Shown here: one piece after another, positions 54,853-64,000 of the stretch | Layout of the letters: each line of letters begins with the position of its first letter | Numbering within the stretch: the stretch's first letter is position 1 | Source: Aedes albopictus | Lineage: Eukaryota; Arthropoda; Insecta; Diptera; Culicidae | Length of the DNA: 64,000 nucleotides | Direction: 5' to 3' | Assembly: GCF_035046485.1 (NCBI RefSeq) | Contig: NC_085138.1 | Span: forward strand, 287,676,089-287,740,088 | Program-made: the position numbers and the translations under genes | Notes under the pieces: model-generated | Told to the model about the DNA's origin: nothing | What the model saw: the letters and a program-made list of their open reading frames with translations, nothing else | The model's database searches: none

Positions 54853-55902
54853 TTGCGTACGCAGCTCATGCGTGGGTGCTCCAGTCCACTTCCCGGCAAG
54901 CCAGCCGGTGGAGGTTATGGACGGAGCGTGGTTGTTGAGGTTGTCAACCGAGAATCCAAAGGACGGTCCGCAATAGAGGTGGCTGAGCAGCAGCTTGGCA
55001 AAATCATCGACTTTGCGTCCACTAAGTCGAACATAAGCAAGGACCTGAAAACGGCCTTGCTTCGACTTAGGGCGTCGATCGACGATGCCAAGCAGGAGCA
55101 CGCGGCACTCGCGTTGCTGACTGCTGCAGCAGCGGAGCCTGCAAATGAGAAAGTGCCGAAGTTTACCCAAACGGAGGCCTTCTGCTTCGCAGGAAGTTCG
55201 AATAAGGCGGAAGCGACTGCTCGCGACAAACGGAGCAAGCAATCGCAGAAGCGGGCGAGGCAACCGTCAGGCGAGAAGCTGTCTGGCGGTGCCTGCAAGG
55301 CCAGGCGAATCATTACCCCGAAAGTCGGTAATAATGCCGGAAGGTCGGACCCCAGCCAGGGTTCCCGGAAAGCTGGGAAGGGTGGGCCTGAAAAGGCTGG
55401 CCCGTCCCGGAACGATGGGAACAAGGGATTGCGACCGCTGGTGGGCTCTCAACAGCCACAGAGTAGGGCGATCCAAGGGGAGGACCCCCCTTGGACGAAG
55501 GTAGAGCGGAAGAGGAAGAAGAAGGCGAATCCGCAGGTAGTAGCGCAGGACGCCAAGCCAAAGCGTAGGAGGGCAGGTGCCAAGCGCGAGAAAGGCGATG
55601 CGATCGTCATTAAGACAGAACAGTCCAAGTACTCGGACGTCTTGAAGATGATGCGAAGCGACGCCAAGCTTGAGGGTCTTGGAGCCGATGTACGCAGTAT
55701 TAGAAGTACGGGCGAGATGATCCTGGAGCTGAAGCGCCAGAAGGAGCACAAAGGCGCCGCCTATAAGAGGCTGGCAGAAGAGGTCCTTGGTGAGGGTGTG
55801 CAGGTGAGGGCTCTGACACATGAGGCGACTCTGAGGGTCAAGGACATTGATGAGATCACCGAAGTGGAAGAGCTCGTCACGGCACTGCGGCAACAGTGCG
55901 AT
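54853..55902 (+). pseudogene. R1 copy C ORF1, N-terminal part
   Basis: About 350 open codons: EVAEQQLGKIIDFASTKSNI, RLRASIDDAKQEHAALAL, a basic Gly/Lys-rich middle (RKAGKGGPEKAGPSRNDGNK, PWTKVERKRKKKANPQVV), then KTEQSKYSDVLKMMRSDAKL, RSTGEMILELKRQ and EITEVEELVTALRQQC. R1 ORF1 proteins bind element RNA. The true N-terminus (INPFARSGLMRSP) is in another frame upstream near 54780, so a frameshift separates it. The frame ends where the 2.27-kb element begins. Confidence 0.82.
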
Positions 55903-56546
55903 CCCAAGTAACACAACTTGTTATAATAATGTATATAATACATGCTTCATACAAACGTCTATGTTTTGTTCTTACTATGAAAAACTTATTTTTGTACACT
56001 TATATCACCGAAAAAGCGCAAAAAATGGCGGCTTATAAAACATCTTCATGATAGAGAAGATGTTTTTCAATACATTATTATAACATAACACTAAGTATCG
56101 AATATGTTCTCAGCGGCATCGTAAAAACTTATTGGCAGCAGAATAATCACGATTTATCAAATGAATACCGCAAAAAAAAGTGACACCTATTTATGTGCTA
56201 TTTAGTAATGGCTATAATATTCAAGACTTACATTTCATGTGTAATTTACCATCTCGATGTTCGGTCACTATGACTTAATTTCATGTGCCATTCAAAATTT
56301 CTGGTGAAATAAACACATTCGCCTTCCATGCTTTCATTCGCTTTCCATCAGATCAATATCAAGAAGTGAGGTTTTGGTCATCTCTCTGATTTTTGTGAGA
56401 TTTTGAACCATTTTTCAGACATACAATATGGTGGCTACTTGTCACAGCACCGTCTGGAAGTTTTGGAATGCTATTTTTAATCATTGTACTAATGATGTGC
56501 TTGTATTCGTTACATATAGATAAGGAAATTAAATCACTTCATCTAA

Positions 56547-56710
56547 GGCATGGTACACAAATTACGTAACGCTAAAATCGACAATATCAGACTCCCCCCT
56601 CCCCCTTGTAACGCTTTTTGTATGAAAACCAAACATATTATGTATGGATCGTAACGCTAAGCTGGACTCCCCCCTCCCCTTATAGCGTTACGTAATTTGT
56701 GTACGATGCC
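56547..56710. mobile_element. 164-bp Harbinger-type MITE
   Basis: The ends ggcatggtacacaaattacg and, inverted, ggcatcgtacacaaattacg continue through taacgcta. The 3-bp TSD TAA (56544-56546, 56711-56713) fits PIF/Harbinger. Two C-rich tracts (ctccccc) lie inside. Confidence 0.87.
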
Positions 56711-57142
56711 TAATGTTTGAACTGCGCTAGATAAATATTTTTTAATTGGAATCTGTACATGAACAAACGGCTATATAAACAAGTATTAGTATGAAACTTT
56801 TTAGCAGGCACTGTAATCTATCAGTCCTGATAGGAAAAAAAACCCACAATATTAAAATTACGTTTGAATAACATCGGTTGTACATCACAACAACATGTTT
56901 GTCGAATACTACTTCAATTGACTGAAATACATTGAAAAAACATCATAATTACGTTTTTGCAACATCCTTTTCCAAATAGCATACAACGATGTGATTGTTG
57001 TTTTTGAATACCTGTTTTGAACATAAGTATAACAATAACAAAGTTGTAGTGCAGTTTCTGACCCCAATCTAAATGTTTTGATTTCTTATGTATCGCGGAA
57101 TCAGAATTATTGTTCATAAGTGAGTTTTAGCTGCCATGTAAG

Positions 57143-57545
57143 CAGGGATGGGAACACTCACTTTCAACGAGTTTCACTCACTTGCTATTTTCTCAGCTCA
57201 GAAGCGTGTAATCAAGAAACGATGTATGGACGATTTTTGCATTGTGGTTTTTTCTAAAACTTTGCCGAATAGAGTGGGGGTCGCACACGCATACCAAAGT
57301 CGTGACAGAGTTGTAAAAGCGACTCTCCACGAGGTGAGTGTAATTTACATTCACCTCGTGGAGAGTTGCCTTTGCAGCTCCCTCATGACTTCGGTATGCA
57401 TGTGCGACCCCCACTCTATTCGGCAAAGTTTTAGACAAAACCACAATGCAAAAATCGTCCATACATCGTTTCTTGATTACACGCTTCTGAGCTGAGAAAA
57501 TAGCAAGTGAGTGTAACTCTTTGAAAGTGAGTGTTCCCATCCTTG
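57143..57545. mobile_element. 403-bp hAT-type palindromic MITE
   Basis: The ends cagggatgggaacactcact and, inverted, caaggatgggaacactcact are present with the exact 8-bp TSD catgtaag (57135-57142, 57546-57553). The arms are about 195 bp, over 90% matched, meeting at gaggtgagtgtaatttacat. Mirror 115-codon frames on both strands are artefacts of the palindrome. Confidence 0.92.
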
Positions 57546-58177
57546 CATGTAAGTACCCAAAATGATTTTAGATGACATATAAGGCCTGACACTGAGGTGA
57601 AATTCAATGGTGACTTTCCTCTGCCGACCCATTAGGACTAAAGCGACTTTCGCAATCGTCAAGAATTTTAGATAATATTCTTATACTTGTTAGGCAAATT
57701 TGGAGCCTAGCCGACAACGAAATATCATGTCCAGACAATCAATAAACGCAAAGCATAAAATATTAGTGTTAGATAAGTTGGAAAGTTTCAAGTACAAATG
57801 ATTTTCTATGAATAATGTTCAAGTGAGTGAAGAAAGACAACAAATTGATAAACTTATACACCAACGTATTTAATACGTAAACTTAACGTATTCGTAACAT
57901 GCTTCAGCCCAAAGGTTATAACTATGTCTTGGTGATGTTTTTCATATCATCTTGTATTGAAGAAAGACAATGATTCAAAACTCTAGTGCAATCGACGTTC
58001 AATTTACGTAACTCTAACTTGTGGTTTGGTTGATAAGATTTTTCAGTGACATGTTATTGCCAAACATAGTTAAAACATGATTTTAACATAGGATGTGTTC
58101 AGATTCGATTATAGTACTATACTACAACATCTTTTTCAAATTTAACTTTCAAAGATGTTTTCTGTGTTACTTGGGAT

Positions 58178-58562
58178 GTGCAGGTGGCCGCCGCAGCCGT
58201 TAAGCTACGGAAAGGGCCAGATAGCTTTGGTTCAGCTACCTGTGGCGGACGTCAAAAAGTCCGTTAAAGTAGGGAGCATAAAGGTGGGTTGGTGTGTATG
58301 TCACCTGACATTCCACGAGCCACCAGAGGTTTGCTGCAGGTGTCTGGAACCAGGACACAAGTCGTGGGACTGCAAAGGCCCCGACAGGCGCAAACTGTGC
58401 AGGCGATGCGGCGCTGAAGGTCATGAGGCCCAAAGCTGCACGAGTCCGCCCATCTGCATGATCTGTACCGGGAAATCCTCGAACAACAGACATCCGATGG
58501 GTGGTCCAAGGTGCCCGGCTTTCAAGAAAGCCGCAGTGAACAACAAATCACAGTGCAGGTAA
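58178..58562 (+). pseudogene. R1 copy C ORF1, C-terminal zinc knuckles
   Basis: After a frameshift near 58215: QIALVQLPVADVKKSVKVGS, FHEPPEVCCRCLEPGHKSWD, CKGPDRRKLCRRCGAEGHEA and QSCTSPPICMICTGK. Two complete CCHC knuckles (C-x2-C-x4-H-x4-C) and the start of a third. It ends NNKSQCR, overlapping the ORF2 frame. Confidence 0.85.
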
Positions 58563-60211
58563 CGCAGCTGAACCTGGACCACTGTGATGCGGTTCAGCAA
58601 CTGCTTTGTCAGACGGTTTCTGAGTGGAAGACGGATATCGCCATCATATCGGACCCATACCAAGTACCCGCCGGCAACGGCAACTGGGTCTCGGATGGGA
58701 CCAGGAAAATGGTGGCGATATGGACGACGGGCAAATACCCCTTGCAAGGGTTGGTGTCAACTACCTATGAGGGCTTCGTGGTCGCCAAAGTAAACGGGGT
58801 CTTCTTCTGTAGCTGTTATGCGCCTCCGCGGTGGCCGATCGAGCAGTTCACGCAAATGCTGGACCGCTTAACGACCGTGCTAACAGGGCGAAGGCCGGTG
58901 GTAATAGCGGGTGACTTTAATGCCTGGGCCGTGGAATGGGGAAGCCGTTTCACGAACCAGCGGGGTCAGATCCTGCTAGAAACACTGGCCATCTTAGATG
59001 TCGACTTGGCTAATGTCGGTACCAAGAGTACCTTTAGTCGAAACGGAGCGGAGTCAATTATTGACGTGACCTTTTGTAGTCCTGGCCTAACAAGTAGTTC
59101 GAACTGGAGAGTAGATGATGGCTACACTCACAGCGACCACCTGGCGGTTCGCTACAGTATCGACTACAACAACAGCAGACAGCGGATAGAAGAAGAGGCG
59201 GCTAGGCCAAGGCCAAGCCCTCGCAGGTGGAAGACATCATACTTCGACGAAAGGGTATTTAGGGAAGCGCTCCGCCGTGAGCGAAACTTAATCGGTTTAG
59301 ACGGCGACGAGCTGGTAGCGGTGCTCTCACGTGCGTGTGATGCGACCATGCCTAGGCGAGTCCACCCTAGAAATGGGAGGCCACCAGCTTACTGGTGGAC
59401 CGACGCGATTGTGGACCTGCGCCGCACCTGCCTACGGGCTAGGCGGCGGATGCAGTGAGGACGTTAAGAGGAAGAGCGAAACGAACGGCGGGTGGTGTTC
59501 GCCGCTGCAAAAGCCGCGCTTAAGACCGAGATAAGAGCAAGCAAAAAGGCCTGCTTTGAGGGTCTCCGTCAGAGTGCCAATACGAACCCGTGTGGTGACG
59601 CCTACAGGATCGTTATGGCCAAGACGAGAGGTGTGATGGCTCCTACAGAGCAATCTCCAAAGATGTTGGAGGGGATCATTGGAGGACTTTTTCCGCGTCA
59701 TGATCCTAGTCCTTGGCCTCCTTTCGTAGGACAGCCGGAGACTGGGGCTGGCGATGAGGAGAGGGTCACCGATGTGGAACTTGTGGGGATAGCTAAGTCC
59801 CTTAGTGTAGGTAAGGCCCCAGGTCCGGACGGAGTTCCGAACCTGGCCTTAAAAGTAGCTATTGCAGAGGCTCCCGAGATGTTCAGGTCTGCTATGCAGA
59901 AATGCCTGGACGAGGGAGTTTTCCCAGAAGCTTGGAAGAGGCAGAGCCTGGTACTATTGCCAAAGGCGGGGAAACCACCCGGAGATCCGTCGGCATATAG
60001 ACCAATATGCTTGATTGACACGGCGGGGAAGGTGCTCGAAAAGATCATCATCAATAGAATGTTGAGGCACATTGAGTGTGTAAATGGTCTCTCGATGAAC
60101 CAGTTGGGCTTCCAAACAGGGAGGTCAACAGTAGATGCTATCTTGTTGGTTACAAAGACCGCTGAGACAGCGCTCCAGCGTAAGAGGAGCGGGTTCGCTG
60201 CTGTTCAGTAG
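58545..60211 (+). pseudogene. R1 copy C ORF2: endonuclease and RT N-terminal half
   Basis: The endonuclease is complete: VTQLNLDHCDAVQQLL (Asn), IAIISDPYQVPAGNGNWV, CSCYAPPRWPIEQ, GDFNAWAVEWGSR, SRNGAESIIDVTFCS and YTHSDHLAVRYS with an intact SDH. Two stops follow within 12 bases (tga 59456, taa 59465) where A and B are open. The frame then resumes: GKAPGPDGVPNLALKVAI, AYRPICLIDTAGKVLEKIII, NGLSMNQLGFQTGRSTVDAI. No clear ATG; the start overlaps the end of ORF1, as in R1 elements. Confidence 0.85.
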
Positions 60212-60669
60212 TGACTCTGGATGTAAGGAACCCGTTCATAGCACCAGTTGGGCGACTGCGTCTGGGGATACCTGGGTACACGCGTCACAAGAAGCATACG
60301 CAGGACTGATGGGATGACCTTCAAAGGTTGATAACGAGGCTAAATAGTTAATATGCGCCATGGGGAAGAAACATTTCACCTTTCTCAGTTTTTTTTTTTT
60401 GGCCATGGTTGCTTCCGACAGTATATACACCGTGTTGGTCATGCAGGTTTTCCTAAATGTCCGGTTTATTCAAGCGTTAAATAAGAGGTGGTTTAAGGGT
60501 TCGGAATCGCCTGCGTAGGTCATACCAGTGCCCAGCGGCGGAACCCGACCCTTCTACCGAACAAGTGGCTACGTGAACAACATCCTGGAAGCGTAGCTAT
60601 CGTGGCGTCGGTCTACTTGATTGGATCCGCACCCTTGGATGGGAAGGTTCGGCAAGGTTCGGAGCAGAT
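60212..60669 (+). pseudogene. R1 copy C: collapsed RT/C-terminus and 3' UTR
   Basis: Motif A is visible in a shifted frame (VTLDVRN from gtgactctggatgtaaggaa). The sequence then jumps from ggggatacctgggta (A: 5321) to cacaagaagcatacgcagga (A: 6043), deleting motifs B and C including FADD. Parts of the zinc-knuckle end (tttcctaaatgtccgg) and of the 3' UTR (gaggtggtttaagggttcgg) remain. Confidence 0.78.
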
Positions 60670-60680
60670 GGAAGCCCCAT

Positions 60681-60961
60681 CAAGGGCCCATATAGCCGAG
60701 GCGGTAAACGCACGGGTATTCAGCATGACCATGCTGAGGGTGACGGGTTCGATTCCCGGTCGGTCCAGGATCTTTTCGTAAAGGAAATTTCCTTGACTTC
60801 CTTGGGCATAGAGTATCTTAGTGCCTGCCACACGATATACGCATGCAAAATGGTCATTGGCAGAGGAATCTCTCAGTTAATAACTGTGGAAGTGCTCATA
60901 GAACACTAAGCTGAGAAGCAGGCTTTGTCCCAATGAGGACGTTACGCCAAGAAGAGAGAGA
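60681..60961 (+). mobile_element. Feilai-type SINE, full length
   Basis: tRNA-like head: gggcccatatagccgaggcg, anticodon arm cagcat-gacc-atgctg, B box gggttcgattccc. The body includes agtatcttagtgcctgccac, ctgtggaagtgctcatagaa and gagaagcaggctttgtccca, ending in an aagaagagagag tail. The 11-bp TSD is ggaagccccat (60670-60680, 60962-60972). Confidence 0.9.
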
Positions 60962-62816
60962 GGAAGCCCCATTTAGGTAACTCCTTCTGTACGCCAGATG
61001 ATAGGCCCTCACCATCAACATGTCAAATTGCGATGCACGAGGTATCATTCCTTGCTGTCCAGTGCCAGTGGGAAGCAGGCAAATGCTGTATTAGATTCCT
61101 TGAGCCACACCAAGAACTAGAGATTAGGTCGATACGAGGCGGATACGTTTCGCTCTCTCTGGTGTTAACACCAACTACTGAGTGTGCACAAATTTTCAGG
61201 GAATCAAGCTGTCTTTGAAGAAGTTTAAGCATTTCTTTTTAAGCACTGCGCTTGATTGCGAAGCGCAGGTGCCAGTTCAAATCTCAGATGTTTGAAAATT
61301 ATTGGAAATATCAATTCAATTCAATAATTTCGCAAAATACCATATTATTTTTCAATTTTCAATGCTTCATTTATACTTATGTCTGACCACCAAAAAGCAT
61401 AATGTTCCGTACAAAGTGCATGCTGCTGGCAAGAAGGGAAGCGCCATCGTGAGTAGTGCGTTTTATGAAAAACTGCTACCTACCAAGAAGGCCCAAACCG
61501 CCAATAATGCCACCAATCGACGACAGACACGTCGCGACAATCCGGTGCCACCGTATAGGCTCTGAGTTTAATAACCGCGCGGCGTCTGAAATGAGAAGCG
61601 TGGATATGGACATCTGGATGAAGACGCTTTCCGATGGGGATGGGAAAATATTGAATTCAATGAAAAAAAAAAACGGTTCGGCAGAGATCTAGGTACTAAC
61701 GTACATATTGTTGTGTCACATCAATAACGAATGTCTTGGTAGTTGAAACAGTTAGTTGCATGTTAGTTGTGTATAAAATTTTACATTGATACAACAGGAT
61801 TGATTTCTCATTCTTTTTTTGGAGATATGTGACATTCAAATCACTGAAATGATGGAGACGTAACATTTATATATCCCTACCTAGCTTCGTGATTGTGGTT
61901 GGTTCGTTAACATCAGGTCATCAGTCACATGTGTCTGATCAAATGTTAATCGTTCCGATTGGTGATCGACCATTATGCATGACATCGTGTTAATTTTATA
62001 AATCCTTGAGAGACCTTCTCCTCAGAAATGAAGCTACATTGTTGGCAACATCCAATCTAGGCTGTCGTCATTCTCGTCGAGATTTATCTGAACATCTGAT
62101 CATCATCATCGGAACCTAATTTCGTCACTCATCTATAATGAGTTGCATCCGAAGATCAATATGGCAAGTGGAGGAAGATGCACCGCACATCATCCGCATT
62201 AAGCATATTGTACTTTGCGGAGTCTCGAGGTTGCGAACAATGACGATTGTCTGAATATGAAATCGACGAGGCGGAAAGGAACACCAAACAAGATCGAACA
62301 ACTTGTTCTTGAAACGCTAAGCACAACCGTAATGGCGCAAGAACTGACATTCAACGCTGGCGATGAAGCGATTATCGAGGTGTCTATTATACTCTGGCTT
62401 GCGATCTTGTTGATGCTATGCCATCACAGCGGATAATGACTTGCCATTGCCCCCAGCCGGGGTTGATTGTGAGTCACTGCCGATGATATATGTTTCTTAA
62501 AAACGTAATTCTCATTTACTGCCCATCGTTCATATTTATCGGGCTACTTCCCATTCGTAGCTATAGGAGCCCATTCTACCTTATCATAATCGTTCGGATG
62601 AAAATCTATCGTTTCAAAAAATGAGGCCCTTACTAGACAAAGACCCGAAACCCGAAACCGATATACTTCAGTAGCCGGGGCCGATCGAGCGCAGAAGTCC
62701 TTTTACGACCTCGAACGAAAATTAATTTAATTAGATTTCCAATAAAATCGAAGCAGATCTCCAGACTGACGGACGGACCAGTTCAGAGTTCAGAGCATTC
62801 CGGGTAAAGTCCATCG

Positions 62817-62852
62817 ATTTGTCCATCCGTCCATCCATCCATCCAACCATTT
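62817..62852 (+). repeat. (ccat/ccgt)n microsatellite
   Basis: tttgtccatccgtccatcca followed by more tcca units. A second tract of the same motif lies at 63033-63057. Confidence 0.85.
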
Positions 62853-63032
62853 GGGGGGAGAACCGCTTATCTGACCTCTCAATTTGGTCAATAAAAATTT
62901 CATTCAAATGAGCAGATTGATCTTAACGACTGTTTAAAAGCGACTCGCTACGTTTTTTTACTCCCGAAAAAAAAAGTATTAACCAATAAGGAATCAGTCC
63001 GGGAAATGAATTTAAGTGGTTGGTTCTTGCAT

Positions 63033-63057
63033 CGATCCATCCATCCATCCATCCATC
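63033..63057 (+). repeat. (ccat)n microsatellite
   Basis: cgatccatccatccatccat and onward, six units. Confidence 0.88.
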
Positions 63058-63483
63058 TACTGGTCCAGAAGGCACTGACTGTGAGGATCGATGGATGGTT
63101 TATGTGGGTCTTCCGATGAGATTTATTACCAGAGCGTATTTCGATCAGTAGTGGTTGCTGGTCAATGTCCATGTGATACGCAAGCAAGCGTTTGACGGTG
63201 TGGTCAATTCGGTGGTGGTGACAGTATGGAAGTACCAATTAAAATCATTTTGTGATCGATTTGTCTTTGTTCGGCTTCTCGGAAGCTAAGAAAGATTGAA
63301 TTTCGTTGCATATCAAATGCCCATCAGCTTGAAGGGTCATAAAGTGCGGAATGCTACTTTGCCAGAACGCTTGGAATGGTGAGATACGCAATGAATCAAA
63401 CTTTGTCAGTGCTATCTAAGTTTGAAAAAAAAAAGGTTTTTTAATAAGCACATAATTTGATCTTTATTTATATGTGAAAATCT

Positions 63484-63601
63484 TTTGCATCTATTTACTC
63501 CGAGATTTCACCTATTTGCATCTATTTACTCCGGGATTCCCTCCGGGATTCCTCCAGGAATTCCCTCCGGGATTCCTCCAGGAATGCCCTCCGGGATTCC
63601 T
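63484..63601 (+). repeat. Short minisatellite: tcctccaggaat / ccctccgggatt
   Basis: Two copies of ttgcatctatttactccg, then five or six alternating 11-13-bp units (ccctccgggattcctccagg). The plus-strand frame reads SGIPSGIPPGIPSGIPPG, which is repeat-derived. Confidence 0.85.
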
Positions 63602-64000
63602 CCCAAGCAACACACTTGGGCATTAATAAGTTCCTGTAATTTGTATGCAACTATATTGAAAGTTATGCCTTTTGGACCAATTGTCTTATTAACGACTCAA
63701 TTGCAACCAAAAAAACGCAAGAGGTGGAGCCAATATAAAACATCCATTCGTGATATAAACGGTTTTAATATGCAATCGAATTATAACCAAGATACAACTT
63801 ATAGTCGACTTAAAAAATGGTGACCGATTCGACAACTAGTCAGCTAGTCACCACATTCGTCACTGCCAGTAATTGTGCATCAACAGTTTCGTTCATGTGA
63901 TTAACAAATTGTGTGCATTTATACCGCAATTAATGCTGACCGAGAACGTCAATTCGTGTGCCGTTCAAGATTTATCGGTAAGTTACGCATTTTAGTTCCG
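63602..64000. mobile_element. Left end of a CCCAAGYAACACA-family element
   Basis: cccaagcaacacac at 63602 matches the ends at 54149 and 55903. No partner end is seen before 64000, so the element either continues past the window or is truncated. No coding frame. Confidence 0.5.

Larger units (their letters stand above)
55903..58175. mobile_element. 2.27-kb non-autonomous element, CCCAAGTAACACA ends
   Basis: The ends cccaagtaacaca and, inverted, cccaagtaacacag are present. The 2-bp TSD AT (55901-55902, 58176-58177) holds, because removing element plus one AT gives LRQQC-DVQVAAAAVKL in frame. Subterminal ttataataatgta / tacattattataa occurs at the left (55921, 56069). No transposase. It hosts a Harbinger-type and a hAT-type MITE. 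A 2-bp TSD other than TA is unusual (some ISL2EU and CACTA elements have it). Confidence 0.85.
54466..60980 (+). mobile_element. R1-clade copy C, near full length but broken
   Basis: The 5' UTR (54466-54760) has gcctgacgcacccccccgct and gcctgtggggtacctgggca. ORF1 (54760-58562) is interrupted by a 2.27-kb element. ORF2 (from about 58550) carries the complete endonuclease and the RT N-terminal half, then a large deletion to the end of the RT region. The 3' UTR is partly recognisable to about 60670 and interrupted by a Feilai SINE. It lies head-to-tail after D and E. Copies A and B are 3' parts of the same family. Confidence 0.85.
60981..63483. other. Unassigned sequence with microsatellites
   Basis: No domain recognised in any frame. 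Short frames at 61456-61692 and 62215-62436 have no gene-like features. (ccat)n-type microsatellites are listed separately. This is the longest stretch where a host exon could hide, but I see none. Confidence 0.4.

Noticed and set aside
57148..57540. Pair of similar 115-codon frames on opposite strands
   Set aside because: They are mirror images inside a hAT palindrome with TIRs and an 8-bp TSD.
60684..60768. tRNA gene
   Set aside because: It is the head of a full-length Feilai-type SINE with an 11-bp TSD.
61456..62436. Two frames of 73-78 codons
   Set aside because: No conserved motif, no splice context, and length expected by chance.
63484..63823. 112-codon frame with SGIPPGIPSG repeats
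   Set aside because: It is encoded by the minisatellite and then runs into a MITE end.
1..64000. Endogenous viral elements, common in Aedes
   Set aside because: I saw no viral replicase, nucleoprotein or capsid-like frame. All RT-like frames have non-LTR LINE features.

Overview
This window looks like repeat-rich, non-genic DNA from a culicine mosquito, most likely Aedes. The evidence is the tRNA-headed SINEs of Feilai type, R1-, RTE- and jockey-like LINEs with mosquito-style reading frames, many small inverted-repeat DNA elements with clean target-site duplications (TSDs), and an AT-rich background. I found no intact, confidently host-encoded protein gene. Almost every reading frame with a recognisable domain belongs to a mobile element, and most are broken.

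Layout. 1-3.8 kb: a SINE, a SINE nested in a TIR element, a decayed hAT transposase with its own MITE, and an RTE endonuclease scrap. 3.85-11.2 kb: two near-identical head-to-tail R1-clade elements (A and B) that share the same two internal deletions. A carries a 187-bp hAT MITE; B has the matching empty site with an excision footprint; B also carries an 844-bp Transib-like element. 12.5-19.4 kb: a three-level nest, in which a 3.1-kb foldback element with minisatellite arms sits in an RTE-like LINE, which sits in a TIR element. TSDs are exact at the two inner levels. 20-24 kb: LINE scraps (an RTE-type C-terminus, an RNase H domain, a jockey-type gag). 24.7-25.8 kb: a large TTAA-flanked palindrome. 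26.3-28.4 kb: related cassettes with stem-loops resembling histone mRNA 3' ends, two of them with well-spaced CCAAT/TATA/Inr promoters. 29.1-30.8 kb: the 3' part of an RNase H-bearing LINE split by a hAT MITE. 31.8-32.2 kb: a possible host promoter and first exon.

32.6-37.6 kb: about 5 kb of degenerate short-period repeat that flips strand polarity halfway, with a Feilai SINE, a 60-bp LINE stub and a LINE/SINE tail inserted. 38-39.1 kb: a TA-flanked palindrome. 39.1-47.3 kb: quasi-tandem repeats holding two nested TA-flanked MITEs and a large foldback, which itself carries a 4.4-kb insertion encoding a DUF4780-like protein. 47.3-49.7 kb: SINE remnant, hairpin MITE and a weakly supported small ORF. 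49.7-51.9 kb: RTE relic split by a TA MITE. 52-61 kb: a second head-to-tail run of R1-clade elements (E, D, C), with C interrupted by a 2.3-kb element that itself holds hAT- and Harbinger-type MITEs, and a Feilai SINE in its 3' region. 61-64 kb: mostly unassigned, with microsatellites, a minisatellite and the end of another MITE.

The elements do not form a pathway. Their relationships are insertional: the nesting order, TSDs and footprint give a relative history of transposition. LINE/SINE tail sharing and paired TIRs suggest which elements could have mobilised which.
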